Assembly (NCBI GenBank): GCA_040183005.1
Contig: JAMPIW010000007.1
Coordinates: 682,001-746,000 of the forward strand
Origin: Gammaproteobacteria bacterium
Lineage (GTDB): Bacteria > Pseudomonadota > Gammaproteobacteria > Ga0077554 > Ga007554
Length of the DNA: 64,000 nt
Direction of reading: 5' to 3'
A program made the translations under genes and the position numbers. Position 1 is the stretch's first letter. The number at the start of each line of letters is the position of its first letter. This document shows, piece by piece, positions 52,732 to 61,386 of this stretch. The notes beneath the pieces are model-generated. The model was not told where the DNA came from, did no database searches, and saw only the letters and a program-made list of their open reading frames with translations.

Positions 52732-53542
52732 GTTTTCGTGGAATCATCACTAAAATCACACCGCCCGCCTGGCAGGCATGTAAAAATGGACTGCAATGCA
52801 CCTCAACATGATGCTCTTCCTCAAGTTGAGTGACACAACTTACAGAGGTCGTTTGTTCAGATGCATCCCGATATAATCCATGTATTGATGCAGGAAAAAC
52901 ATCGTCTGAAAGTTGGCCCACCAACCCGATACCATTACCAAACATTTCATGAGCAGCGCGGTTTGCCACCACAATTACTTTGTCACCTCCAATACCAAGC
53001 ACAGCCACCGGCAACTCTTCGAGTACTTTCTGGGAAATCTGCAGTGCACGTAAACCAAACTGTGCCTCTCGATTCTTTTCATCGTAACGTTTTTCTAAAT
53101 CATGATTAAGGTTCATCAACTCATTATTCGCAGCGCTCAAATTATCTGATGCACGCCCATTCTCCATTCGCAATTCAAAATCCCGAAACGCTTCCTGGAC
53201 ATTAGCGCGCAATTGATCGTCATCCCATGGCTTTGTCAGAAACTTATAGATAGCACCCTGATTAATAGCATCAGTGATGGATTCGAGCTCGGTATATCCG
53301 CTGAGCACCATACGTATGGTGTCTGGATATAATTCTTTAACCCTGCAGAGAAATTGTGTGCCCGTCATCTCCGGCATACGTTGATCCGAGATGATCACGT
53401 TCACAGCGTTATTAGCCAAAATTTCCAGTCCGCCCGCACCGCTATTTGCTCTTAAAATACGGTAGCCATCACGACGAAAAAGGCGCGCTAACGAAGAAAG
53501 GATGTTTTCTTCGTCGTCTACCAATAACAGAGTTCGTTCCAT
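52709..53542 (-). CDS. response regulator with C-terminal PAS domain
   Basis: 277 residues from MERTLLLVDDEENILSSLARLF (GGGAAGAA just upstream); the frame is open to 53710 but that part is not family-like. The receiver has Asp in VIISDQRMPEMTG and Lys in KFLTKPWDDD, followed by a coiled coil and a PAS-like sensor (LEELPVAVLGIGGDKVIVVANRAAHEMFG). Its receiver closely resembles those of the HD-GYP and small receiver proteins, suggesting duplication. It is the first gene of the operon. Confidence 0.9.
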   Translation of the reverse strand: MERTLLLVDDEENILSSLARLFRRDGYRILRANSGAGGLEILANNAVNVIISDQRMPEMTGTQFLCRVKELYPDTIRMVLSGYTELESITDAINQGAIYKFLTKPWDDDQLRANVQEAFRDFELRMENGRASDNLSAANNELMNLNHDLEKRYDEKNREAQFGLRALQISQKVLEELPVAVLGIGGDKVIVVANRAAHEMFGNGIGLVGQLSDDVFPASIHGLYRDASEQTTSVSCVTQLEEEHHVEVHCSPFLHACQAGGVILVMIPRKHERNHDQ

Positions 53543-53833
53543 TTCTTCCCGATTATTTCTTCTAAAAACAAAAGCCTGGCAGAGCTGGCACGACATATCT
53601 ACTATTGTTATCTTGCAGGTAATGCGCTCGCCAGGCAGGGCTTGATTACTTAGTGTTGTCGGCAAAAAGGTAAAAAACTTGATCAGGAGCGTACTTTCCA
53701 TCCCCACCACCTGGTTGGAGCGGTAGGGATTTTCATTGGCGTATGTTCCCGTTGGGTATTGTGCCGCTCGCTGAGCAACGTCGATTGATAGGGCCGGGAT
53801 TTTAACCAGGCGCCAAAAAGTAGGAGGAGGAAA
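53543..53833. promoter_or_regulatory. upstream region of the signalling operon
   Basis: The region before the first operon gene contains no family-like coding sequence. A promoter is expected here on the minus strand, but no clear -35/-10 pair can be assigned. Confidence 0.35.
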
Positions 53834-53926
53834 ATGGCTGGCACTTGCTATGAAAAATGCAGAAGACAGGAGAATGCAGGAGCAATTATCGGATGTGCGA
53901 AAGCAGCCCTACCACTTTTTCTGTAG
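53834..53926 (+). CDS. possible 30-residue small protein
   Basis: ATG preceded by TAGGAGGAGGAAA, an almost ideal ribosome site. The product MAGTCYEKCRRQENAGAIIG ends in CAKAALPLFL, with three Cys and a short hydrophobic end. It lies between the divergently placed signalling operon and the rlmJ stop. No family is recognised, and the strong ribosome site may be chance. Confidence 0.3.
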   Translation: MAGTCYEKCRRQENAGAIIGCAKAALPLFL

Positions 53927-53944
53927 ATTCAACTGAAGTCGAAT

Positions 53945-54781
53945 TTATTCCGGCACCAGCCACTCCACCCTCACCCGCCCCTTTGCGGCGTGTAACCCAG
54001 CCATCAACTTGGGTAACAGGTTTTGCAAGGTCTCGTCGAGCCGCCACGGTGGATTCATGATGATCATGCCGCACCCAAATAATTGCCCAGGCAGGGGTTC
54101 GGCATGAAGCTGGATCTCGGCCAGCAACAGTTTTCGCAGTCCGCTGGCAACGAGCTGTTGATGAAAACGCTGTACGACCTGCCAATCCTTTAGCGGATAC
54201 CACAGCGCATATATACCCGTGCTCCAGCGCTGGTGCGCGGTCTTCAGCCCTTCGAGCAACTGTTCAAAATCATCGGTTCTTTCAAATGGCGGATCTATCA
54301 GCACCAGGCCGCGTCTTTCTGGAGGGGGCAGAAAGCCCTTCAGACCGAGGAATCCATCCATCTCATGCACATGAACTTGCGCATCACCACGGAATTCCTG
54401 TTTTAGGGCATGCGCTTCTTCGGGATGCAACTCCATGAGTACCATACGGTCCTGCGGGCGCAGGAAGTGCCGCGCGATCCGCGGTGAGCCGGGATAATAG
54501 CGCAATGCATCGTCTTCATTGATAGCATGCACGGCGGAGAGATATCCCGCCATTTCCTGTGGCACATTCTGTGTTCCCCAGAAATGCCCGATCCCCTGCC
54601 GATATTCCCCGGTCTTTTGCGCGGGAGTGGCGTGCAGGTCATAAAGACCAGCACCTGCATGCGTGTCGAGATAACAGAATGGCTTTTCTTTGGCGTGCAA
54701 CGATTGCAGCAACAAGGACAGAACGGTGTGTTTGAATACATCGGCAAAATTGCCGGCGTGATAACTGTGGCGATAATTCAC
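53945..54781 (-). CDS. rlmJ: 23S rRNA (adenine-2030-N6)-methyltransferase
   Basis: 278 residues from a GTG. The RlmJ signature is MNYRHSYHAGNFADVFKHTVL. SAM and catalytic regions follow: YLDTHAGAGLYDL, and the amino-methyltransferase motif GLVLIDPPFERTDDF (DPPF near residue 165). FGCGMIIMNPPWRLDE is near the end. It methylates A2030 of 23S rRNA. It lies 22 bp downstream of the DUF3501 gene on the same strand. Confidence 0.94.
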   Translation of the reverse strand: MNYRHSYHAGNFADVFKHTVLSLLLQSLHAKEKPFCYLDTHAGAGLYDLHATPAQKTGEYRQGIGHFWGTQNVPQEMAGYLSAVHAINEDDALRYYPGSPRIARHFLRPQDRMVLMELHPEEAHALKQEFRGDAQVHVHEMDGFLGLKGFLPPPERRGLVLIDPPFERTDDFEQLLEGLKTAHQRWSTGIYALWYPLKDWQVVQRFHQQLVASGLRKLLLAEIQLHAEPLPGQLFGCGMIIMNPPWRLDETLQNLLPKLMAGLHAAKGRVRVEWLVPE

Positions 54782-54803
54782 TGTGTTTCTTCAGAAATAA
54801 TTA

Positions 54804-55388
54804 TTAATCAAAATCCGCAGCCAGCGCAGCACGCACTGCGTCAGGAGTAGAGTCTACATAATAGGTATAAGCCTCATGGCCTATTCCCATCGCGATGACC
54901 GCATCCGCCTTGGCTGCCGATACCATCTCCGGGGTTAATTCGAACCGGAGGAAGTGCACCGCAGAGGTTTTTTGCTCATTCTCACGCGCCAGATCCTCAT
55001 CGGCTATCGCCCAGATACGTTCAAAGCTATCAACCTGCACCCAGACACGGTCTTCGATGCCGATCATACCGGCGAGTGCCTTCTGGCGTTCACCGACATT
55101 AGTATATTCAATCATGAAGGTGGCCTTCCAGTTTCTGCCATCGGGAATCAGTGGATTATACGTCGCCAATTCCTCTTCGATGCCTTCGACCTCAAAAATC
55201 CGCTCAGCGCGCAGCATCTCCTGAATCTGGTATTGGACGGTAAAACGATCCTCAAAATACAGCATGGCATGCGGCCCGATGGGCACCTGGCGGTTTTTCT
55301 TGTGTGCCATCACCCAGCCACGGAACTCGGCGCGGACTTCGGCGTATTTTTCGAGGCTGTGTAAATCAGCGCGTGTCAGTTTTTGCAT
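54804..55388 (-). CDS. DUF3501 family protein
   Basis: 194 residues from MQKLTRADLHSLEKYAEVRA. Family features are FRGWVMAHKKNRQVPIGPHAMLYFEDR, EMLRAERIFE and FLRFELTPEMV. The function is unknown, but genes of this family recur next to a CCG-type Fe-S oxidoreductase and rubrerythrin, exactly as here. It may help a peroxide or electron-transfer pathway. A repeat unit and a miniature element now separate it from the oxidoreductase gene by 186 bp. Confidence 0.85.
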   Translation of the reverse strand: MQKLTRADLHSLEKYAEVRAEFRGWVMAHKKNRQVPIGPHAMLYFEDRFTVQYQIQEMLRAERIFEVEGIEEELATYNPLIPDGRNWKATFMIEYTNVGERQKALAGMIGIEDRVWVQVDSFERIWAIADEDLARENEQKTSAVHFLRFELTPEMVSAAKADAVIAMGIGHEAYTYYVDSTPDAVRAALAADFD

Positions 55389-55418
55389 CGCATGTTTTTC
55401 ACAAAAGTTCGGCAAACC

Positions 55419-55439
55419 GTAGGGGGCGTTCCACGCACT
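55419..55439. repeat. GTAGGGTGCG palindromic repeat, single unit
   Basis: GTAGGGGGCGTTCCACGCAC is a one-base variant of the unit at 38640. It lies ten bases from the end of miniature element copy B. Confidence 0.75.
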
Positions 55440-55448
55440 ATATGAAAA

Positions 55449-55578
55449 TTAAACCCAGATTGTCCATTAGCCCCAAAACCGTTCGCCCTGAGTCTGTCGA
55501 AGGGCCGTTCATGGTTCGACAAGCTCACCACGAACGGTGTTGTGCGTCCTATTTCGCCTAATGGACAATTTGGGTTAA
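55449..55578. mobile_element. 130-bp miniature inverted-repeat element, copy B
   Basis: Terminal inverted repeats TTAAACCCAGATTGTCCATT (55449) and, read inward from the other end, TTTAACCCAAATTGTCCATT. The core is the GTTCGCCCTGAG-family palindrome (55481-55538). It is the reverse of copy A at 6077-6206. Its right end contributes the TAA stop codon of the Fe-S oxidoreductase. Confidence 0.8.
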
Positions 55579-56921
55579 ATCCCATACGCCAGGCGCAGCA
55601 GCGTCATTGGGTGCTCTGGCTTGCTGCCGTCATCCAGACCATTTTCAATTTGATGACCTGCCATTGGGCAATCGCTGCTGTAATGGTCTGCCTTGGCCTG
55701 CCGCACGCGATTAAACACCGGCTTGCCGATCTTCATTGAGTTTTCGTGAAACTCGCTCTTCACGGCGTATGTGCCATTATGCCCTGAACAGCGCTCAATC
55801 GGATCAACCTGGGTATCCGGCACCAGTTGAAGAACATCACGGGTCTTGAGCCCAATATTCTGCACCCGCAGATGACAGGCCACATGATAAGAAATATTGC
55901 CTAACGACTGCTTGAAATCGGTATTCAGTCTGCCTTCCTTGTGGCGCAGCATCAGATATTCAAAAGGATCAAAGATCGCATCACGCACCTTGAGCACCTC
56001 TGGATCATCCGGAAACATCAGGGGCAGTTCCTGCTTGAACATCAGCACACAGGAAGGCACTGGCGCGACGATATCCCAACCCTCATCCACCAACCTTGCC
56101 AGCACTGGAATGTTGGCCTCTTTGGCGCGCTCTACCGCCTCCAGATCGCCTAGCTCCAGCTTGGGCATACCGCAGCATTGCTCTTTTTGCGCCAAGGTCA
56201 CGGGGATGCCGTTGTGCTCAAGTACCGTGATCAAATCCATGCCGATCTGCGGCTCATTGCGGTTGCCATAACAGGTGCCAAACAGCGCCACCTTGCCGCG
56301 CGTCTGCTCGGTTGGCACAGGGATTATTTCAACTGCGCGGCGCTGCGCTGCACGCTTGCGCAGGGCGTTGCCATGGAATTCCGGCAAGATGGCGTCCGGA
56401 TGCACGCCCATTATTTTGTCCATTATCTTGCGCACAGTCTTGTTCTTGTTAGCGGCATTCACTACTTGAACCACCACCGGTATGCCTGCCAGTACACCCA
56501 CAGTATCAGTCGAGGCGAGCATCCTGTCGCGGAGTTTGTATTCCCCTTTGCGGTGCTTGACCGCCTTGGCGCGCAGCATCAAATGCGGAAAATCAACATT
56601 CCACGGATGCGGCGGCACATAGGGACATTTGGTCATGTAGCACATGTCGCACAGGTAGCAGTGATCCACCACCCGCCAATAGACCTTTTTATCAACGCCA
56701 TCCAGCTCAAGGCTTTCCGACGAGTCTATGGCATCAAAAAGCGTGGGGAACGCCTGGCACAGGCTAAAACAACGCCGACAACCATGGCAGATGTCGAATA
56801 CCCGCTCGAGCTCTTGTAACAGAGATGTTTCATCATGAAAATCGGGATTTTTCCAGTCCAGCGGGTGACGGGTCGGCGCTTCGAGGCTGCCTTCCCGTTG
56901 GTTTGCAATCGGCTTTGACAT
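55575..56921 (-). CDS. Fe-S oxidoreductase with CCG domains (heterodisulfide reductase/GlcF-like)
   Basis: 448 residues from MSKPIANQREGSLEAPTRHP (GGGAG ten bases upstream). Two ferredoxin-type clusters are seen, CHGCRRCFSLCQAFP (about 63-76) and CYLCDMCYMTKCPYVPP (about 107-121). Two CCG-type cysteine domains follow: FGTCYGNR...EQCCGMPKLE and VACHLRVQ...RCSGHNGTY, ending SSDCPMAGHQI. It probably moves electrons to rubrerythrin in peroxide reduction. The stop codon is formed by the border of miniature element copy B, so the original C-terminus may have been slightly different. Confidence 0.9.
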   Translation of the reverse strand: MSKPIANQREGSLEAPTRHPLDWKNPDFHDETSLLQELERVFDICHGCRRCFSLCQAFPTLFDAIDSSESLELDGVDKKVYWRVVDHCYLCDMCYMTKCPYVPPHPWNVDFPHLMLRAKAVKHRKGEYKLRDRMLASTDTVGVLAGIPVVVQVVNAANKNKTVRKIMDKIMGVHPDAILPEFHGNALRKRAAQRRAVEIIPVPTEQTRGKVALFGTCYGNRNEPQIGMDLITVLEHNGIPVTLAQKEQCCGMPKLELGDLEAVERAKEANIPVLARLVDEGWDIVAPVPSCVLMFKQELPLMFPDDPEVLKVRDAIFDPFEYLMLRHKEGRLNTDFKQSLGNISYHVACHLRVQNIGLKTRDVLQLVPDTQVDPIERCSGHNGTYAVKSEFHENSMKIGKPVFNRVRQAKADHYSSDCPMAGHQIENGLDDGSKPEHPMTLLRLAYGI

Positions 56922-56952
56922 GGCGGCTCCCTGCGTGAATAGCGAAAGCTTC

Positions 56953-57009
56953 GTAGGGTGCGCCGCGCGCACCATTGCATTTTCATGTGGTGCGTGGAAC
57001 GCACCCTGC
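56953..57009. repeat. GTAGGGTGCG repeat, inverted pair
   Basis: GTAGGGTGCGCCGCGCGCAC (56953) and GGTGCGTGGAACGCACCCTG (56989) are opposed units 15 bp apart that form a long hairpin between the rubrerythrin and Fe-S oxidoreductase genes. Confidence 0.8.
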
Positions 57010-57069
57010 GCTCAATGCCGTTAAGGAAACGCCGATCAGATCCGATCGGATTAATAAATCGGCGATTCC

Positions 57070-57489
57070 TTAGCTGCCCAGGCTATCCAACGCCTTCTTG
57101 AAGCGGTTGGCATGAGAACGCTCGGCCTTGGCGAGGGTCTCGAACCAGTCTGCGATCTCATCAAAGCCTTCTTCACGCGCCGCCTTGGCCATGCCGGGGT
57201 ACATGTCGGTGTATTCGTGGGTTTCACCGGCAATCGCCGCCTTCAGGTTGTCGGCGGTAGCACCAATGGGCAGGCCGGTAGCTGGATCACCGCAGACCTC
57301 CAGATATTCCAGGTGGCCATGCGCATGGCCTGTCTCACCTTCCGCAGTTGAACGGAACACTGCGGATACATCATTGTAGCCTTCCACATCGGCCTTGGCG
57401 GCGAAATACAGGTAACGGCGATTAGCCTGGGATTCGCCCGCGAAGGCGGCCTGCAGATTCTCTTCGGTTTTGCTGCCTTTCAGGTTCAT
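57070..57489 (-). CDS. rubrerythrin (di-iron only, no rubredoxin domain)
   Basis: 139 residues from [20 protein letters not shown], preceded by AAGGAG. Four-helix ferritin-like fold with di-iron ligands in [42 protein letters not shown] and [16 protein letters not shown]. The C-terminal rubredoxin domain of classical rubrerythrin is missing, so electrons must come from another protein, plausibly the adjacent Fe-S oxidoreductase. It likely reduces hydrogen peroxide. First gene of the trio. Confidence 0.92.
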   Translation of the reverse strand: MNLKGSKTEENLQAAFAGESQANRRYLYFAAKADVEGYNDVSAVFRSTAEGETGHAHGHLEYLEVCGDPATGLPIGATADNLKAAIAGETHEYTDMYPGMAKAAREEGFDEIADWFETLAKAERSHANRFKKALDSLGS

Positions 57490-57838
57490 GACCATCTCCT
57501 TACAAATGTTCGTCAGCATCAACTGCCTGAGGATCGTTTCATTCACGTCAACGCTTAGACTTTGTCTAACCGACATCTTCGAAGTATAAGGTATCCTGCC
57601 CCTGTGTCAATAGTCCGCTCAAGGCGTTCAGCCTGGACGAAGTCGAGCACTGAGCGCGGCACTCTCTGGCGATGGGAACGTCTGTGGTTTCCGTCGGACT
57701 AGCCTGCAATACAGTGCTGGACAAGCTGAAAACCGCGATCAATGGGACGTAACTGGATTCGCACCTGTGCGGGGATAATGAAAAACCCAGACCGGACTTG
57801 CACCTATCCTCACTACCCCCTATTTTCAAAGGGTGAAT
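57490..57838. other. intergenic region between rubrerythrin and the helicase-nuclease
   Basis: No gene recognised. It contains the rubrerythrin promoter region on the minus strand and a GCTCAAGGCGTTCAGCCTGG-type stretch near 57612 with weak resemblance to the GTTCGCCCTGAG repeat. Confidence 0.4.
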
Positions 57839-60800
57839 TTATTCTTGGTACGGCCACTCGCGCCATGCGCCGAGGAGGGGAAAATAGAGTCCGAGGTGGA
57901 GGGTGTGTTTGTCATCCAGTTTGCTCATCAATAACGCATAGCGCTCCAGCTGTCCACGATAGCGGTTTTGTTCGTTGTCGAGAAAGGTGTCTGTATCCGT
58001 GCCTTCATGGCCGCCTGTTTTGTAATCGATAATCCAGCGCATGCCCTGTTGATCGACGAAGGTGCGGTCGATGATGACGTTGACGGGTTTGCCATCGACA
58101 ATGCCGGTCAACGCATACTCGCATTGTGCGTCATGGTGCTGATGATCCAGCAGCCAGCGTCCACGTTCGCTTCTCAGTGTGCGCGTCAGTGCGGTTTCGA
58201 CGCGTTGCGCGGCTTCATCCAATTCCCGCGCGGGCACACCCAACTGCATCAGGAGTATGCGATAACGGGGGCGTTGCGCGGCAATGAGTTCGCCGCTCCA
58301 GAAGCCTGCCCCCTGCTGGGCAATTTTGCGCAGGATGCGATGCACTACGGTGCCGATATGCCGTGCAGTGTCACTGGCCCAGAGGAATTCGATGTTTTCC
58401 TCTGAATTACAGGGGGTTGGCCGCGTCATAACAGAGGGGAGCGTTACCGATGCGGGCGCATCGGGCAAGCACCAGCCCGACTTGAGACGACGCAGACCAG
58501 GAAGAGGGATGAAAGATGCCATTAGCGCCGCATCTCCCGTCGGCTGGGCAATTCCTGGGCCAGCAACAAACTCCTTCTCAACCACGTCCCACAACTGGCT
58601 CAGCAGTGAGCCGCTTTGCGGTTTTTTCACCGCGCCGTCTTTTTCTGAAAGCGTGGTATGGCCCAGCAAATGCAGCTTTTTCTTGGCGCGGGTAGCGGCC
58701 ACATAGAGCAACCGCCCTGCCTCATACACACCCTTTTGCTGATCCATGATTTTGATATAGCTATAAATCAGATCGTCCTTCTGGCCATTACCCTTGATCG
58801 GTGCGAGCAGCAAGTCGCCTTCCTCGCGCGCCAGCGCGGGCCGTTCCATCCACATCAGCAGGCGACTTTCGTCCGATGGCATGCGCCGTCCTAAGGCGGG
58901 CACGATGACGGTATCGAATTCCAGACCTTTGGCCTTGTGAATGGTCATTAATTGCAACGATTCATCGGCCTCCATATCGGGTAGCGCAAAAAGTTTTTCG
59001 ACCCGCTCCTCAATGCGCATAAAGCCGCTGGGATTACCCTCCGTGTGCATGTTCTCCAGGAGTTCGAAAAACACGCGCGCATCTTCAAGATCCGTCCCTG
59101 CTTGCACGCAGGCCGGCCCACCCAGCGCCAACCACACGCCTTCGACCCAGCGCCGCAAGGTGCGGCGCTGGCGTTGGGCAAGCGCGGTTTGCAGGACGCT
59201 ACGCACGCACTCAAGGCGGCACTTTCCATCGGCACTCAGGAGATCAATGATGGCGGGGTTCTGCATGAGATCCCACAGTGCGGCGTTATGGTCGTCCGCA
59301 GCCAACGCGTGCAGATCGGCGAGCGTCAATCCGCACCATGGCGCGCGCAGTATCGCCAGCCAGGCGATGCGATCGGCGGGATGCAGCAGCGCGCGGGTGA
59401 GCGCAAGCAGATCTTGAATTACTGGGCGATGCCCCAGACGTTCGATTTCGATAGCGCGGTAACGCAGCCCTGCCGTCTGCAAGACGGAGGCAATCTGCGC
59501 CAGGTGACTGCGCGCACGCACCAGAATCGCCACGGTGCCGTTGGGGTTGATCTGCCGCGCCTGTTTCACCAGATCAACCACCTTGGACGCTTCGGCGTTC
59601 ACGTAATTGATGAAGAACGGATGCACCTCTACGGCGCGGTGTTCGCCCATTTCATGCGATGCCTGGGATGGACTGTACGCAACCGCGCCGCTGGAGATAT
59701 CTTCCAGCACCGGAAAAACCTGCTCGAAGCTCCGATTGACCCATTCCACAATACCCGCCTGGGAACGGAAATTGACGCTGAGGGTTAACGGCGTGAGCCG
59801 AATCGATCCGACGCCTTGCTGGCGGGCGCGCAGAAACAGGCCCACCTCCGCCTCGCGGAAGCGATAGATCGACTGCATGGGATCGCCCACCACGAACAGC
59901 GTGCGTCCATCATCATGCTGCCAGCCAGCGGTAAGCCGCTCCAGTAATTGATATTGTCCAAAGGAGGTATCCTGAAATTCGTCCACCAAGATGTGCTGCA
60001 TGCGATAATCGAGCGCCAGTGCGAGGTCGGTGGGATTGTCCGGCTCGCCTAACGCCTCCAGCGCACACTGCGCCACTTCACTGAAGTCCACTTGGCCCTT
60101 CTCGCGGAAGACTATTTTTAATTGTGCGACCGCAACCGGCAGCAGGTCGAACAACGCCTGCATCACCTGCCATTGGTCTTCGGTGTAACGCTCGGGCGGG
60201 AGGCGTCGCAAGGCATCCAGATGGACACGTGATGCGTCGCCCTCTTTTGTGAGATCACCCAGCAATGCCTGGAAGTGTTCCTTTAATGCCTGGTAGTGCG
60301 CCTTTTCTCCGGCGTCTTTCGTGGAACTCGGAGCGGGAAAACCAATATTTTTGTTGACTGTCTTACGCCACTCCCCGTCATTGGTCAGCAGCAGTGTGGC
60401 TATGCCACGCCACATTTGCAGATCCTCAGTAGTGCTGCCCGGAAGACATTCCATGTCACGGCAAAATGCGAGATCGGAATTATTTACATCATCCAGATTC
60501 GACGCCGCAAACCGCGCAAGCTCCACGATCCTCCCGCCCGCGTCCGCAGGCAGGGTTCGCGCCGTTGCAGCCAGCGCTTCTTCGATGACGCTTTTAAACG
60601 CAGTCTCCAGGCTCGCGCGTTGCTGTTCACGATCTGAATCTTTCACCACATGCCGCAACCACTGGTCACGTCGCGCTAGCATGTTGGCGAGCAATCCTTC
60701 CACCAATGCCAGGTCGTTATCCAGATGACGCAGCAGCCGCTCCACCGCGGGCGACCATTGCACACCCTCCTCAAGCAACGCCAGTGTCGCGCGCGCGGCA

Positions 60801-61258
60801 TCGCGGTAGAGATCGGCGGCATCGGTAGTGGTGGCGGGCACCGCACCAAAGCGCGACAACACCGGCATTTGCCGCGTCAATGCGTTGCACAGCGAATCGA
60901 TGGTCTGGATGCGCAGCCGCGCCGGGTGAGACAGCACATCCCACCCGAGATGTTCATTCCGTGCCAGCACCGCGCGCGCCAGAGCCCAGGTGGCGCGCTC
61001 ATACGCGGCATCGGGCGGCGGTGCATCGCGCGCCTCGTGCAACGCCTCAAGAATGCGACTACGCATTTCTGCCGCAGCCTTGCGTGTAAAAGTGATTGCC
61101 ACGATCTCTTCCGGGGATTCCACCCGCGCCAGCAAGGTGAGATAACGTTGCGTCAGGAGGCTGGTCTTGCCCGATCCGGCGGGGGCTTGAACAATAAACG
61201 AGCGAGAGGGGTCGAGCGCCTCGCGGCGCTGTTCTGCATCGGGTGAAACATTGGACAT
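57839..61258 (-). CDS. AddA/RecB-like UvrD-family helicase with C-terminal nuclease
   Basis: 1,139 residues. Superfamily 1 helicase motifs: I VQAPAGSGKTSLL (about 24-36), Ia AITFTRKAAAEMRSRI, II ILVDEFQDTS (about 420), III LFVVGDPMQSIYRFREAEV, V LMTIHKAKGLEFDTVIVP and VI LLYVAATRAKKKLHLLGH. The C-terminal PD-(D/E)XK nuclease shows VIIDRTFVDQQGMRWIIDYKTG. It should resect double-strand ends to start recombination. The usual AddB-type partner is not beside it: a repeat pair and pyrD lie upstream. The partner could be elsewhere. Confidence 0.9.
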   Translation of the reverse strand: MSNVSPDAEQRREALDPSRSFIVQAPAGSGKTSLLTQRYLTLLARVESPEEIVAITFTRKAAAEMRSRILEALHEARDAPPPDAAYERATWALARAVLARNEHLGWDVLSHPARLRIQTIDSLCNALTRQMPVLSRFGAVPATTTDAADLYRDAARATLALLEEGVQWSPAVERLLRHLDNDLALVEGLLANMLARRDQWLRHVVKDSDREQQRASLETAFKSVIEEALAATARTLPADAGGRIVELARFAASNLDDVNNSDLAFCRDMECLPGSTTEDLQMWRGIATLLLTNDGEWRKTVNKNIGFPAPSSTKDAGEKAHYQALKEHFQALLGDLTKEGDASRVHLDALRRLPPERYTEDQWQVMQALFDLLPVAVAQLKIVFREKGQVDFSEVAQCALEALGEPDNPTDLALALDYRMQHILVDEFQDTSFGQYQLLERLTAGWQHDDGRTLFVVGDPMQSIYRFREAEVGLFLRARQQGVGSIRLTPLTLSVNFRSQAGIVEWVNRSFEQVFPVLEDISSGAVAYSPSQASHEMGEHRAVEVHPFFINYVNAEASKVVDLVKQARQINPNGTVAILVRARSHLAQIASVLQTAGLRYRAIEIERLGHRPVIQDLLALTRALLHPADRIAWLAILRAPWCGLTLADLHALAADDHNAALWDLMQNPAIIDLLSADGKCRLECVRSVLQTALAQRQRRTLRRWVEGVWLALGGPACVQAGTDLEDARVFFELLENMHTEGNPSGFMRIEERVEKLFALPDMEADESLQLMTIHKAKGLEFDTVIVPALGRRMPSDESRLLMWMERPALAREEGDLLLAPIKGNGQKDDLIYSYIKIMDQQKGVYEAGRLLYVAATRAKKKLHLLGHTTLSEKDGAVKKPQSGSLLSQLWDVVEKEFVAGPGIAQPTGDAALMASFIPLPGLRRLKSGWCLPDAPASVTLPSVMTRPTPCNSEENIEFLWASDTARHIGTVVHRILRKIAQQGAGFWSGELIAAQRPRYRILLMQLGVPARELDEAAQRVETALTRTLRSERGRWLLDHQHHDAQCEYALTGIVDGKPVNVIIDRTFVDQQGMRWIIDYKTGGHEGTDTDTFLDNEQNRYRGQLERYALLMSKLDDKHTLHLGLYFPLLGAWREWPYQE

Positions 61259-61302
61259 TGCTGCACCTTATTCTATTTCGATTTCAAAATGCCAATAATT
61301 AT

Positions 61303-61353
61303 GTAGGGTGCGTCTCACGCACCAATGATTATGGTGCGTGAGACGCACCCTAC
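61303..61353. repeat. GTAGGGTGCG repeat, perfect inverted pair
   Basis: GTAGGGTGCGTCTCACGCAC plus C (61303-61323) and its exact reverse complement (61333-61353) are separated by nine bases. Each arm is itself a small palindrome. It lies between pyrD and the helicase gene and may act as a terminator or REP-like element. Confidence 0.85.
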
Positions 61354-61386
61354 GATTCTACTATTGATTTAGAAATGGAATTAGGT

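Noticed and set aside
61303-61353. A CRISPR-like repeat
   Set aside because: Only one inverted pair, in opposite orientation, without regular spacers or cas genes. No CRISPR array is seen anywhere in the window.
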